DNA of 64,000 bases from CAIUGU01 sp965279735 (GTDB lineage: Bacteria; Pseudomonadota; Gammaproteobacteria; Steroidobacterales; Steroidobacteraceae): the NCBI GenBank assembly GCA_965279735.1, contig OZ257260.1, forward strand, positions 1,364,001-1,428,000, in the 5' to 3' direction. This document shows, in pieces, positions 8,282-17,099 of this stretch; within the stretch, counting starts at the first letter, position 1; each line of letters opens with the position of its first letter. Under the pieces are notes generated by a model, which did not search any database, was not told the DNA's origin, and saw nothing but the letters and a program-made list of their open reading frames with translations. Made by a program: the position numbers and the translations under genes.

Positions 8282-8686
8282 TTAATTTTTCTTGATCTGG
8301 GCAACGAGCAAATCGAGTTTCTGCTGGTTCAGCTGACAGGCCCAGATCACCCTGACTTTCCATCCTATCGTTCGTAATTTTATCTTCACGGTCGCATCCC
8401 TACGCACGTTCGACTCGAACTTCCTTAGCCAGAATGTCGCATTGCTGGCGGGAGTCGTGGCAAACCTGCATCCAGCGTGGCGATGCCAAAAGCATCCGTG
8501 TACAAATACTGCGGTCTTGTACTTAGGAAGGACCAGATCAGGCTTTCCCGGCAGTCCGGCATTGAGTCTGAAACGCAGACCAGCCCGATGCAGAAAACTG
8601 CGTACGATCAATTCCGGTTTCGTATCGCGGCCCCGAATGCCAGACATCATCCGGCTGCGGGTTGCCCGGTCGACCACATCCACCAT
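8282..8686 (-). CDS. vsr: Very-short-patch mismatch endonuclease Vsr
   Basis: The 134-residue product matches Vsr along its length: RSRMMSGIRGRDTKPE at the N-terminus, the catalytic Asp50 in GKPDLVLP, then VHGCFWHRH with the His and metal-site residues. Vsr nicks next to the T of T:G mismatches left when 5-methylcytosine deaminates, so it protects the methylated sites made by the adjacent methyltransferase. Its ATG overlaps the methyltransferase stop by one base (TAATG), indicating translational coupling. Pairing with a Dcm-type enzyme supports a cytosine-5 target. Confidence 0.95.
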   Translation of the reverse strand: MVDVVDRATRSRMMSGIRGRDTKPELIVRSFLHRAGLRFRLNAGLPGKPDLVLPKYKTAVFVHGCFWHRHAGCRFATTPASNATFWLRKFESNVRRDATVKIKLRTIGWKVRVIWACQLNQQKLDLLVAQIKKN

Positions 8687-9960
8687 TACACTCGCATTAG
8701 CAAATTAGCCTGAAGTGGATTTTCCTCGCACACAAACTGCTTCATTACCTTGGCCACTTCATGCATGACGGGCACCACAACCGAGTTCCCGAATTGCTTG
8801 TATGCACGAGTATCTGAAACGGGAATGCGGAAAGTGTCAGGAAATCCCATAAGCCGAGCGCACTCGCGTGGGGTTAAGCGGCGAGGATTTTTCTTTCCGC
8901 GCTGCTTTACAAGGATCTCAGATCCATCCTTGTAATACCGAGCAGATAGCGTACGGGTTACCGATTCGGGCCCGACGATACCGAAGCCGAAACCGTTTCC
9001 CTTGGCCTTGTGCTTCGCGGCGTAATCCTGGAGGTACCGCCAGAGATTGTCGGTTAGGGTGTATTTCTCATTGACCTTGCCCGACTTTCGATCCACGAAG
9101 CGGCCTTCATCCCAAGCCAGCTGGGGCTCTGAACCATCGACCTTGTGCAGCACGGATTTGAGCTTGATGTTCCCCTTTTCGGGTAGTCTGAGAGCGCTCC
9201 AATCGAATGCAGTCGGCTCTCTGAAACCAGCGATGATGATGCGTTCGCGATGCTGGGGGACAAAGTGAGCACCATCGATGACCCTCCATCGAATGTCATA
9301 ACCCAAGTCTTCCTGCAGCGTCCGCCTGATCACGGCAAATGTACGGCCACCGTCATGAGACTGCAGGTTCTTCACGTTCTCGAGCAGGAATGCCTTTGGG
9401 CGCTTGGCTGCAATGATCCTTGCCAAGTCAAAGAACAACGTTCCTTGCGTTTCGTCGGCGAACCCATGTGCTCTACCCAAAGCGTTCTTTTTAGAAACCC
9501 CTGCGATTGAAAAAGGTTGGCACGGAAAGCCAGCGAGTAGAACGTCATGGTCAGGGATGTCGTTCTCATTAATAGCCGTGATGTCGCCTGCGATCTGATG
9601 ACCGCCCGGGAAATTCGTTGCGTAAGTCTTTTGCGCGTAACTGTCCCATTCACTCGTAAACTCGCACCTGCCCCCGATCTCCTCGAAAGCAAGCCGGATG
9701 CCACCAATACCGGCAAACAAATCGATGAAACGGAATGCAGCACTCTCGGACGTCAGCGGAAGCTGAAAAGGAAGCAGTCTCTGCAATGCATGGACCAAGT
9801 AGGCCGGCGGTGCCGTCTCCCGCACCTCCCATCGCCGTACCGTCCGGACATCTACTCCTAGTTCCTTAGCCAAGTCCGCTTGAGTGTGGTGAACCCTTGC
9901 GGCGTCCAAATAAGCCAAAGCATTCGACGGGTTAGCCAAAATCTGAGGGTTGACTGACAT
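8686..9960 (-). CDS. dcm: DNA (cytosine-5) methyltransferase, Dcm-like with N-terminal HTH
   Basis: The 424-residue enzyme has all main m5C motifs: DLFAGIGGIRLAFE (80-93), the catalytic GFPCQPFS with Cys147, LLENVKN, QHRER, RLTPRECARLMGFPD and the C-terminal QFGNSV. Residues 22-45 (ARVHHTQADLAKELGVDVRT then VRRW) form a helix-turn-helix. In M.SsoII-type enzymes such an extension represses the promoter, so autoregulation is likely. I chose ATG 9960 over a TTG at 10080 because the HTH domain starts just after it. With Vsr and an MvaI-type nuclease next to it, a CCWGG/CCSGG-class site is likely but not proven. Confidence 0.93.
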   Translation of the reverse strand: MSVNPQILANPSNALAYLDAARVHHTQADLAKELGVDVRTVRRWEVRETAPPAYLVHALQRLLPFQLPLTSESAAFRFIDLFAGIGGIRLAFEEIGGRCEFTSEWDSYAQKTYATNFPGGHQIAGDITAINENDIPDHDVLLAGFPCQPFSIAGVSKKNALGRAHGFADETQGTLFFDLARIIAAKRPKAFLLENVKNLQSHDGGRTFAVIRRTLQEDLGYDIRWRVIDGAHFVPQHRERIIIAGFREPTAFDWSALRLPEKGNIKLKSVLHKVDGSEPQLAWDEGRFVDRKSGKVNEKYTLTDNLWRYLQDYAAKHKAKGNGFGFGIVGPESVTRTLSARYYKDGSEILVKQRGKKNPRRLTPRECARLMGFPDTFRIPVSDTRAYKQFGNSVVVPVMHEVAKVMKQFVCEENPLQANLLMRV

Positions 9961-9969
9961 AATGCACCG

Positions 9970-10010
9970 CTGGGAAGAATTGCGGACATTATGCCCACTG
10001 ATCTTCCCAG
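9970..10010 (-). promoter_or_regulatory. Methyltransferase promoter with 9-bp inverted repeat, candidate autoregulatory operator
   Basis: CTGGGAAGA (9970-9978) and TCTTCCCAG (10002-10010) are perfect inverted arms separated by 23 bp, just upstream of the methyltransferase ATG. On the minus strand the spacer holds CATAAT, a good -10 candidate. The -35 is weak. An inverted repeat framing the -10 box suits repression by the enzyme's own HTH domain. Confidence 0.5.
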
Positions 10011-10099
10011 TGTATAGCCAGCTTTTCCGATCGGGCAGACGCAAATCAGCATCCCCAAGCGGGTACTTGGGAAATGACAAGCTGCTGATTTGAAACGCC

Positions 10100-10813
10100 T
10101 CAGGTACTCGGGCGGAACTCGTCCGGAAGCAAAGAACCCAGCTCTTCCGTAGAGACCATCGACAGGTCCCAAGTCAGGTCGAATTGATCGATGACCGTGA
10201 TGAGCCGACGTGGCCCTCCCTTCCCCTTGGTGTTGGCCCCGGTGCGCTGCTTACCTGTTGCGCGATCAACAAAACAATCCGTGGCGATCTGCATGATCGC
10301 GGGATTGGTGACGATCTGCTGGCGGGAAGCCAACTGCTCGACGATGTCTCCAGGTCGGCCTGGCCGCTGGCATAGCAACGCAAGCGCCCGACGTGGATTG
10401 TCTCGATGGGCCGTGTAGATCAGATATGGACCCGCAACAAGGTGACGATAGTAGCGCCGGAAATCGGTGCTCCTCGGAATCCAACGCGGTGCAGCACCAG
10501 GCTCGAACTTTCCAGCCTTGTTCTTCGGGCAAATTTCTTTGAAGTATAAGCAGGCGATCCATGCCCACAGCTCACCATCGCGGGCTGAAGGCCGGAATCC
10601 CGCCGCTTCAAAGTGTGCGACCAGATACTCTGCAAGCTCGAAGCGGGTCGCAAATGGTCGGCGCAACAGAGTAGCTGCCGACTCGACAGGCTCCGAGTAC
10701 TCGGGTTCAGTCAATGCGGCCTCTGGCCAAGGCAGTGGATTATCCGTATTGCAGGAGTCGAGAAATGCGCTGAATGCAGAAAGTCCACTGGCCTTGAACC
10801 TTCGAAGTTCCAT
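10100..10813 (-). CDS. Uncharacterised defence-cassette protein, 237 aa
   Basis: No family was recognised with confidence. The protein has a WAWIACLYFKEICP segment near residue 83, RYYRHLVAGPYLIYTAHRDN near 125, and an ordered C-terminus ending in a helix (TEELGSLLPDEF). There is no signal peptide, transmembrane segment or obvious catalytic motif. Its ATG follows the stop of the preceding gene by 2 bp, and it ends 139 bp before the methyltransferase start. Strict co-transcription with the ATPase suggests it acts in the same complex or pathway; that is inference. Confidence 0.8.
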   Translation of the reverse strand: MELRRFKASGLSAFSAFLDSCNTDNPLPWPEAALTEPEYSEPVESAATLLRRPFATRFELAEYLVAHFEAAGFRPSARDGELWAWIACLYFKEICPKNKAGKFEPGAAPRWIPRSTDFRRYYRHLVAGPYLIYTAHRDNPRRALALLCQRPGRPGDIVEQLASRQQIVTNPAIMQIATDCFVDRATGKQRTGANTKGKGGPRRLITVIDQFDLTWDLSMVSTEELGSLLPDEFRPST

Positions 10814-10815
10814 GA

Positions 10816-11595
10816 TTACTCCCCGGCAACGGCAGCGAAACGTGATCGCAGATTGAACCGCCTCGCGAAAGCCGCCACGGCCACTTCGATCCAGTCATCG
10901 AAGCCATCCTGCGCCCTAGGCAGCGACGACGAACCGGGCAGTGCAACTGCAAAGCGCAGCCACTGCGATCGCCAATCGTTCGGATCATCGGTGGTAACGT
11001 AGTTCTCGCTCTTGAGGATACGTTCCATTACCTGCCGCATGGCTGCCGGGAAGACGAGGCCACGGAACACGTCTGAGCGGGCAGTCTGCTTCCAGTCCGG
11101 CAGCTTGCTGTTTATCCGCAAGCAGACTTCGCCTCCGAAATCCACTCGCCAGATCTCCTCATCAAGATCCTCCGGGGCAATCGGCAAAAGGGGCAACCGC
11201 TTGTCCGGCTCCTCGTCGGGCCTACGCGGCCTGATCTTCTCAGCCTCACCCAACAGCAATCCAGCCTTTCCCGCAGCAGAAGTCACGCGGACCCGAAACA
11301 GAACCTCGTCGGACGACTCAAACTGGTATAGGCGGCGATCCACGGGAGGAGCAGGAACGGACACGGTTCCCCAGCTGAATCTCATCAAGGTTGTCTGTCT
11401 GTAGGCTTCAATGAACACCTTCGCGTCGGCAGGAAGGCTGTAGCTGGACAAGTCCAGTCGGCAGTCGAACGAATCGATGCCGTCGCCTTCATGAACGAGC
11501 GGGATCTCCACATCTGCATGGGCGATCCGTTTGCGTTGCGTGTAGTTAATCCGCCGGACCGGCGTTGCCTGGCTCCTTGATCTCGGCGCGGACAA
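10816..11595 (-). CDS. Uncharacterised defence-cassette protein, up to 259 aa
   Basis: No family was recognised with confidence. A basic N-terminal motif RRINYTQRKRIAHADVEI is followed by a beta-rich region (LRVNSK-type strands, FRVRVTSAAG) and a C-terminal helical part ending RRFNLRSRFAAVAGE. No ATG exists near the 5' end: TTG at 11595 is the first possible start, directly after an in-frame stop, and would overlap the ATPase gene by 50 bp. The RRINYTQRKRI block probably belongs to the mature protein, so a start downstream of it (GTG near 11511) is less likely. Overlap on one side and a 2-bp gap on the other fix it in the operon. Confidence 0.75.
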   Translation of the reverse strand: MSAPRSRSQATPVRRINYTQRKRIAHADVEIPLVHEGDGIDSFDCRLDLSSYSLPADAKVFIEAYRQTTLMRFSWGTVSVPAPPVDRRLYQFESSDEVLFRVRVTSAAGKAGLLLGEAEKIRPRRPDEEPDKRLPLLPIAPEDLDEEIWRVDFGGEVCLRINSKLPDWKQTARSDVFRGLVFPAAMRQVMERILKSENYVTTDDPNDWRSQWLRFAVALPGSSSLPRAQDGFDDWIEVAVAAFARRFNLRSRFAAVAGE

Positions 11596-13462
11596 AAACG
11601 TCTCGATTCACGTCGAACCCCTTGAGTCCCACCTCATATTCCGGACCCTCGACAACCAAGTGCAAGGTGTTGTTACGGAGCACGCTGACCTTGGCCGCGC
11701 CAGCACAGATAATCAGATTGGCGCCTGCCCCCAAGACAAAGTCCGCCTGATCCCACTTCTTGAGCGGATTGCCGCTGCGTACGTCATACGCACAACGGAT
11801 CTCGACCACATACGGCGTCGGAGGCGGGGCTTCCCCCTGACAAACGCTGAAGCCACCCGCCATACGCTTGATTCGAATACGCGACGGAGCAGATTTTATA
11901 TCCTTCGGTGGCCCTTCCTTTACACCACCGGGTGTGGGCTTCGGCCTCTGCGTCCAGCCGTCATCTACCTCGTCTTCCTGCTCAGGTGCTTCGATTGAAA
12001 AGAAGTCGATCGTCAGCGTTGTATCCGCTTCCTGACTGCTGCGGTTGATGATTGAGACAAGCTCGCCAACGCTGCCGGTTACGAAGTCCAGCAGTGACTT
12101 CCCATGGGTGTAGCGATCACGAAAGTTCGAGCTATCCTTCTGCCACTGAGTATGCGCAGGGTTCTCGGCGTCGCCCAGCATCTCGGCAAGCGGACGATCA
12201 TTGATGACAACCAGCGCCCGGAACTCTCTCGCGCGCTTGCCTCTAACGTCCGCAATGATGATTCCTTCGCGAATAAACAGCGGGCGGCCATCACTGTCCG
12301 GATCCACTACCAAATGAATATCGAACTGCGACCGAAAATCACCGCGGCCTTTCTTTCGTACCGTGACAGGCACTCGTATGGCCACAGGTACTCTCGCGGC
12401 AATTCGTTCGCGCAGCACCGCCAGTGCTTCGGGACCGACCAGATCGTCCGCCCACTTCGGCGCCCGATTCGGCTCGTGGAGATCAATCGTGATGCGGTTG
12501 GAATCCGACACTTCGAGGGCAAACTTTGCCAATTCAACGTGTGCTTCAAGCGATTTGCCAAGCACCGCAATATTGTCCGCCAGAATGCTTTGAAGATTGT
12601 CCGCATCCACGACAACCTTTCTGCCGCCCGCGTTGAGCTCGACCACAAGACGCTTTTCCATGATGGGCAGGAAGTAATCTCTTGCCGACGCTTGAAGCAG
12701 TGCTTCGTAGGTGATGTCGGCATCGACGAATGGGACGACCACGGAAAGCCCAGGCTCATTGGTCCGGGTAACACCAAACGTCCTGCAGAACCGATCAATC
12801 TGCACGGACTGCTCGATAGGCATCACGAAACCCTCGTTGTCGGGTTGACCGTACAAGCCATCCGGTGAGTACATGCGTTCGTCGCCCGCAATTCGATGTG
12901 CCTTCAGCGTAGATGCGCCAAGCAACAGCCTACGACGATCATCGTGGCGCACAGTTAGTCCGAAATGAGTGCTCGCCCGACTTGACCGGGGAAATACAAA
13001 CTTACCGACACCCCAGCGTCCCAATTCGATTCCGGACTTGGCGGAAAGGCCTTCAGCCCGGAAGAACAGACAAAACGGGTTCTTTACGTTCGGGTCCGGA
13101 TCTGGATCCGACTGCGACGGATCACCCGTCAAGCCGCGGGTGCCAAAATCTTCGATGACCAAAAAGGGACATTTCTCGCGGGACAAAGGTGCATTTATCA
13201 AACCATTGCCGACAGCATTGTAGTGCGGCCAAGCGTCGCGAAAGTAGTCCATCACTTCATTAGGCAGCAGCGCGTCGTCATTCGCTGCCAGAGTGATACG
13301 GATAACGACCGGATCAGTGCCCGCTCGCGCGTCTAGTGAATTCTGGATGCTTTCCCGGACCAGCGCTTGGGCCGGGCCCTCAATAGCCTCCGTGGCGAAG
13401 AATTCGCCTTGGATGGGATTGCGGATTTTATCGCCGCGTCCTTTCGGTCGGAAATACCACAT
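11546..13462 (-). CDS. GHKL (MORC/MutL-like) ATPase of a defence cassette
   Basis: The 638-residue protein has the Bergerat ATP-binding motifs. The N box is VRESIQNSLDA (E37, N41), motif I is EDFGTRGL (D105, G107), and the G loop is GRWGVGKFVFPRSS near 148-161. No dimerisation or phospho-acceptor His box of a sensor kinase follows, so this is a MORC/MutL-like ATPase, a type known from prokaryotic restriction-modification contexts. The C-terminal 250 residues are beta-rich and unassigned. I chose ATG 13462 (MWYFRPKGRG) because the conserved part begins there; the open frame reaches 13540. It is the first gene of the cassette. Confidence 0.82.
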   Translation of the reverse strand: MWYFRPKGRGDKIRNPIQGEFFATEAIEGPAQALVRESIQNSLDARAGTDPVVIRITLAANDDALLPNEVMDYFRDAWPHYNAVGNGLINAPLSREKCPFLVIEDFGTRGLTGDPSQSDPDPDPNVKNPFCLFFRAEGLSAKSGIELGRWGVGKFVFPRSSRASTHFGLTVRHDDRRRLLLGASTLKAHRIAGDERMYSPDGLYGQPDNEGFVMPIEQSVQIDRFCRTFGVTRTNEPGLSVVVPFVDADITYEALLQASARDYFLPIMEKRLVVELNAGGRKVVVDADNLQSILADNIAVLGKSLEAHVELAKFALEVSDSNRITIDLHEPNRAPKWADDLVGPEALAVLRERIAARVPVAIRVPVTVRKKGRGDFRSQFDIHLVVDPDSDGRPLFIREGIIIADVRGKRAREFRALVVINDRPLAEMLGDAENPAHTQWQKDSSNFRDRYTHGKSLLDFVTGSVGELVSIINRSSQEADTTLTIDFFSIEAPEQEDEVDDGWTQRPKPTPGGVKEGPPKDIKSAPSRIRIKRMAGGFSVCQGEAPPPTPYVVEIRCAYDVRSGNPLKKWDQADFVLGAGANLIICAGAAKVSVLRNNTLHLVVEGPEYEVGLKGFDVNRDVFVRAEIKEPGNAGPAD

Positions 13463-13506
13463 GGCTAACGCGGTCCTTGCACCAGTCGAGGCATCTTGAG
13501 GTACAG

Positions 13507-13653
13507 CTACGCTTCGTACCGACTCGCATCGCAAATACAATCAACTGTCGCCTTTGAACATTCGAGGCGATCCACAAAATCATCGACCGAGATCGGCATC
13601 TTCCTGCCGGCAACGATGGAGTGGAGCTGGTAGATCCGGTCGAATCGATCCAT
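13507..13653 (-). pseudogene. Truncated WYL/DeoR-type regulator (HTH part only)
   Basis: From ATG 13653 the frame reads MDRFDRIYQLHSIVAGRKMP then ISVDDFVDRLECSKATVDCI, the usual N-terminal winged-helix start of WYL-domain regulators, which are normally about 300 residues. The frame then ends after 48 codons with unrelated residues, and no WYL domain follows. Full-length relatives often repress neighbouring defence operons, so this may be a lost controller of the ATPase cassette. A short DNA-binding peptide is possible but less likely. Confidence 0.6.
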
Positions 13654-13690
13654 GAGACCCACGGCTTGACGCCTCCCTGTCGAACCAACG

Positions 13691-13786
13691 CCAATTTCTT
13701 GATGAATTGGTAAGAAATACAGGGTGACTATAGCCGCGAACGCGGCTACAGGGGAAGGGAGAAGGGGCTCGATGCGCCGCATCGAG
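13691..13786. repeat. Cluster of three small hairpins upstream of the split kinase gene
   Basis: Three inverted repeats lie in the gap: CCAATT/AATTGG (13691-13710), TAGCCGCG-aa-CGCGGCTA (13731-13748) and CTCGATGCG-c-CGCATCGAG (13768-13786). The last ends 5 bp before the possible ATG at 13792. A 13-codon frame (MRRIEFLWSARPR) with a GAAGGGG site starts within it. These could be terminators, operators or a leader; no choice can be made. Confidence 0.4.
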
Positions 13787-13791
13787 TTCTT

Positions 13792-16700
13792 ATGGAGCGC
13801 ACGGCCCCGGTAAAAGCGCCGCACAAGAAATCCGGCTTGCAATTGGTTACTCCAATCTGCGCCCGAAACGGAATCCTTGTAGCGAACCCGGCACAGGCAT
13901 ACCCTCGGCCCATGATCTCGAAGCCTCCCTTCGGGGAGATTCTCGAGCTGCCGCCCGACCAGCGGCTACAGCTCATGCAGGATATCCGGGACAGCCTGGG
14001 GCAATCTGATACGAGCGTCCTTCGCCCGGGCAGGCACCAGGTCGAAACGCTGCTGGGAATGGCGGGGCGCGCTGCGAAGCTGGGTGGCTGGACGTTCGAC
14101 GTTGCAGCACAGAAGATATTCTGGTCGGATGAAATCTGCGCGATCCACGACGTGCCGGCCGGGCATCAGCCCACGCTGCTCAACGCCATCAGCTACTACT
14201 TGCCAGAGTATCGCGCACTGATCAGCAGCTGCGTGGAGGCCTGCGCAACAGATGGCACACGTTCGATGTTGAGCTGGAATTGGTCACTGCCAAGGGTCGC
14301 CACATCTGGGTGCGCTCCATCGGTGAGGCCGAACGGGGAACTGACGGAGCGATTGGACGCATACAAGGCGCATTCCAGGATACGACGGGACGGAAGAAGG
14401 CCGAGCAAGAACAGCGGGAGCTGGCAGCACGCCTGACGACGACCCTCGAGAGCATCCAGGACGGATTCTTTACGCTGGATCATGCGTGGCGTTTCACCTA
14501 CGTCAACGCCGCAGCCGAGCGAATGATCTTCCGCCAGCGTGCGGACCTTATAGGGACCACTCTGTGGAAGGCCTTCCCCGAAACGTCGGGCAGCACGTTC
14601 GAGCGGGAGTATCGACGCGCACTTGCCGAGAACGTCACCGTCGACTTCGAAGAGTATTACCCGCCGCTGGAAAGATGGTTCGCAGTGCGCGCCTATCCTT
14701 CCGGGCAGGGCCTCACCGTCTATTTCCTCGATGTCACGGCAGCGCGGCAAGTACGGGAGGCGCTGCGTGCAAGCGAAGAACGTTTTCGCTTCCTGAACAA
14801 GGCAGGGGACGCGGTACGTAGCCTGTCGAGTCCCGAGCAGATCATGACGGTGATGACGCGAATGCTTGGTGAATATCTGCGCGCCTCCCGGTGCGCTTAT
14901 GCGGATATGGAGAAGGACGGCCAACAGTTCACCATCCGGCACGACTACACCAATGGCTGTGCGAGCACCGTGGGGAAATACGCCCTCTCCGCTTTTGGCA
15001 GCCGCGCCGCAGCCACGTTGAACAGTGGGCAGACGCTGATCATTCGCGATGTGGATGCCGAACTTCGACCCGGCGACGGGGCGGACACGTTTAACTCCAT
15101 CGGCATCAAGGCGATCGTGACGTGTCCACTGGTAAAGGAAGGTCGACTTCGTGCACTGATGGCAGTCCATCAGACGACCCCGCGCGACTGGACGCCGGAT
15201 GAGGTGGCGATCGTCCAGGAAATCGTCGAGCGTTGCTGGGCGGCGATTGAACACCAGACCGCCGAGAGGCACCTGCAACTCAGCGAACAATCGCTTCGAC
15301 TCCGCGACCGGGCCATCCAGGAGGTGTCGCAGGGAATCCTCATCACCGACCCCAACCAGCTGGACAATCCCATCGTCTACGCCAGTGCGGGCGTCGAACG
15401 GATCACCGGTTATCGACAGGATGAACTGCTTGGGCGAAATTCCCGGATTTTCCAGGGGAAAGACACCGATCAGGCGACCATCGAAAAAATGCGCGAGGCG
15501 ATCGAAGCAAGGCATGGCTTTACGTCGGAGATCCTGAATTACCGGAAAGACGGCACGCCGTTCTGGAGCGCCATGTCGATAAATCCGGTGCGCGACGCCA
15601 ATGGGGTCCTGTCGCACTTCGTCGGCGTACAGAACGACATCACTGAACGCAAGAACCTGGAGCAGCAGCTGAGGCAGTCGCAGAAGATGGAGGCGGTCGG
15701 TCGTCTTGCAGGTGGGGTCGCTCACGATTTCAACAACCTGCTCACGGTCATCTCAAGCTATGGCGAACTGCTGCTCACCCTTCCGGGAGCGGACAAAACC
15801 GTGCACGATGCTGCCAAATCCATCAGCGATGCCGGCGAACGGGCAGCTGCGTTGACGCGACAACTGCTCGGCTTCAGCCGACAGACGGTATTGCAGCCAC
15901 AGGTGCTCGATCTGAACGCTGTTGTCGCCGAAACGGGCAAGATGCTCTTGCGCCTGATCGGTGAGGACATCCTGTTCTCCACCGTGCTTGACCCCACCCT
16001 CAGCCATCTGAAGGTCGATCCCACGCAACTCGACCAGGTGCTGATGAACCTGGCCATCAATGCCCGCGACGCGATGCCCAAGGGCGGCAAGCTGACGATT
16101 GAAACAGCCAACGTCATGTTGAGCAACGAGTACGCGGCCACCCATCTCGACGCCAGGGCGGGTCCTTACGTCATGTTGGCCATTACGGACACAGGGTGCG
16201 GTATGCCAGCCGATATTCTGGCCCGCATATTCGATCCCTTTTTTACGACCAAGGAGACAGGCAAGGGAACAGGCCTGGGGTTGGCGATGGTCTTCGGCAT
16301 CGTGCAGCAGAGCGGCGGCTGCATCAATGTCTACAGCGAGCCGAACCATGGGACGACCTTCAAGATCTATTTCCCGGCCTTGACCGCGGAGCTAGATAGC
16401 AAGAGTGATGATGCAATAAAGGCCGACGGGCGGGGAACGGAAACGATCTTGGTCGTGGAAGATGACGAGTCCGTGCGGGAGGTCGCTGTGCTGAGCCTGG
16501 AGCTGCATGGCTTCAAGGTGCTGACGGCCATTGACGGCAACGACGCCATGCGGATTGTGGAGAAGCACCCCGAGTCGATCGATCTCGTGTTGACGGACGT
16601 GGTCATGCCGAACCTCAGCGGACCCGAACTGGCCCGGCGCCTGCGGATTCAGTTCCCGCAGATCAAGGTGCTGTTCATGAGTGGCTATACCGACGACGCC

Positions 16701-16829
16701 GTGGTTCGCCACGGGCTTCTGGAAGCCACCGTTTCCTTCATCCAGAAACCCTACACATTGCAGAGCCTGGCCAGAAAGGTGCGCGAGGTACTGGACACCC
16801 TGCCACTCGAGTCAGAGCACGCAAGATAG
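13792..16829 (+). pseudogene. Hybrid sensor histidine kinase split by a one-base frameshift
   Basis: Two overlapping frames (13792-14436 and 14280-16829) join into one kinase of about 1010 residues. The first ends inside a PAS domain (GWTFDV...ACATDGT); the second resumes it as FDVELELVTAKG. A missing base at about 14260 (CCG read as CG) explains the break. Downstream come a second PAS, a GAF domain, a third PAS, the HisKA box GGVAHDFNNLL, the N box NLAINARDAM, ATP loops DTGCGMP and GKGTGLGLAM, and a C-terminal receiver with the phospho-Asp in LVLTDVVMP. The third PAS has GRNSRIFQG where LOV domains have GRNC, so no photo-active Cys. A sequencing error is possible; otherwise it is a recent pseudogene. 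Confidence 0.85.
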
Positions 16830-16846
16830 AGCGGTAGCCCGGTCGA

Positions 16847-16924
16847 ATACTTTCTCTTTGGCGAAAGAGAAAGTATCAAAGAGAGGTACGAGACAGGGGT
16901 TGGTGCGGCCGTAAGGACGGCCGC
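16847..16924. repeat. Hairpin repeat, copy A of the TTCTCTTT family
   Basis: A perfect 13-bp stem (ATACTTTCTCTTT / AAAGAGAAAGTAT, loop GGCG) at 16847-16876 is followed by CAAAGAGAGGTACGAGACAG and a second stem GCGGCCGT-aagg-ACGGCCGC at 16905-16924. Related blocks lie near 18735-18945, 26467-26542 and 42131-42360. It starts 17 bp after the kinase stop and may end its transcript, although no T-run follows. Confidence 0.7.
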
Positions 16925-16963
16925 TTGCAAAGATGCAAACCTTCCGTAGATCGTTTGACACCG

Positions 16964-17001
16964 ACAAAAGAAAGCCCGGACCAGTGCGAACACTGCCGGG
17001 C
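16964..17001 (-). terminator. Rho-independent terminator of the SnoaL-like gene
   Basis: On the minus strand GCCCGGCAGTG, loop TTCG, and CACTGGTCCGGGC form a stable stem followed by TTTCTTTTG. It lies about 100 bp beyond the stop of the 17100-17498 gene, the last of its operon. Confidence 0.8.
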
Positions 17002-17099
17002 GTGAAAAGCTGTTATCCAAAGGAGGAACAATAAATCGACGTGGATAGTTTGTCGCGAATCGTGCAGTCGTGGCCATGGGCCGTTGGCCGCAATGTTCG

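Noticed and set aside
12104..12868. 254-codon plus-strand open frame in the ATPase gene
   Set aside because: The GHKL ATPase on the minus strand has its motifs in order; the plus frame has none.
14196..15725. 509-codon open frame opposite the histidine kinase
   Set aside because: The plus-strand PAS, GAF and kinase motifs are clear; the minus frame shows no domain.
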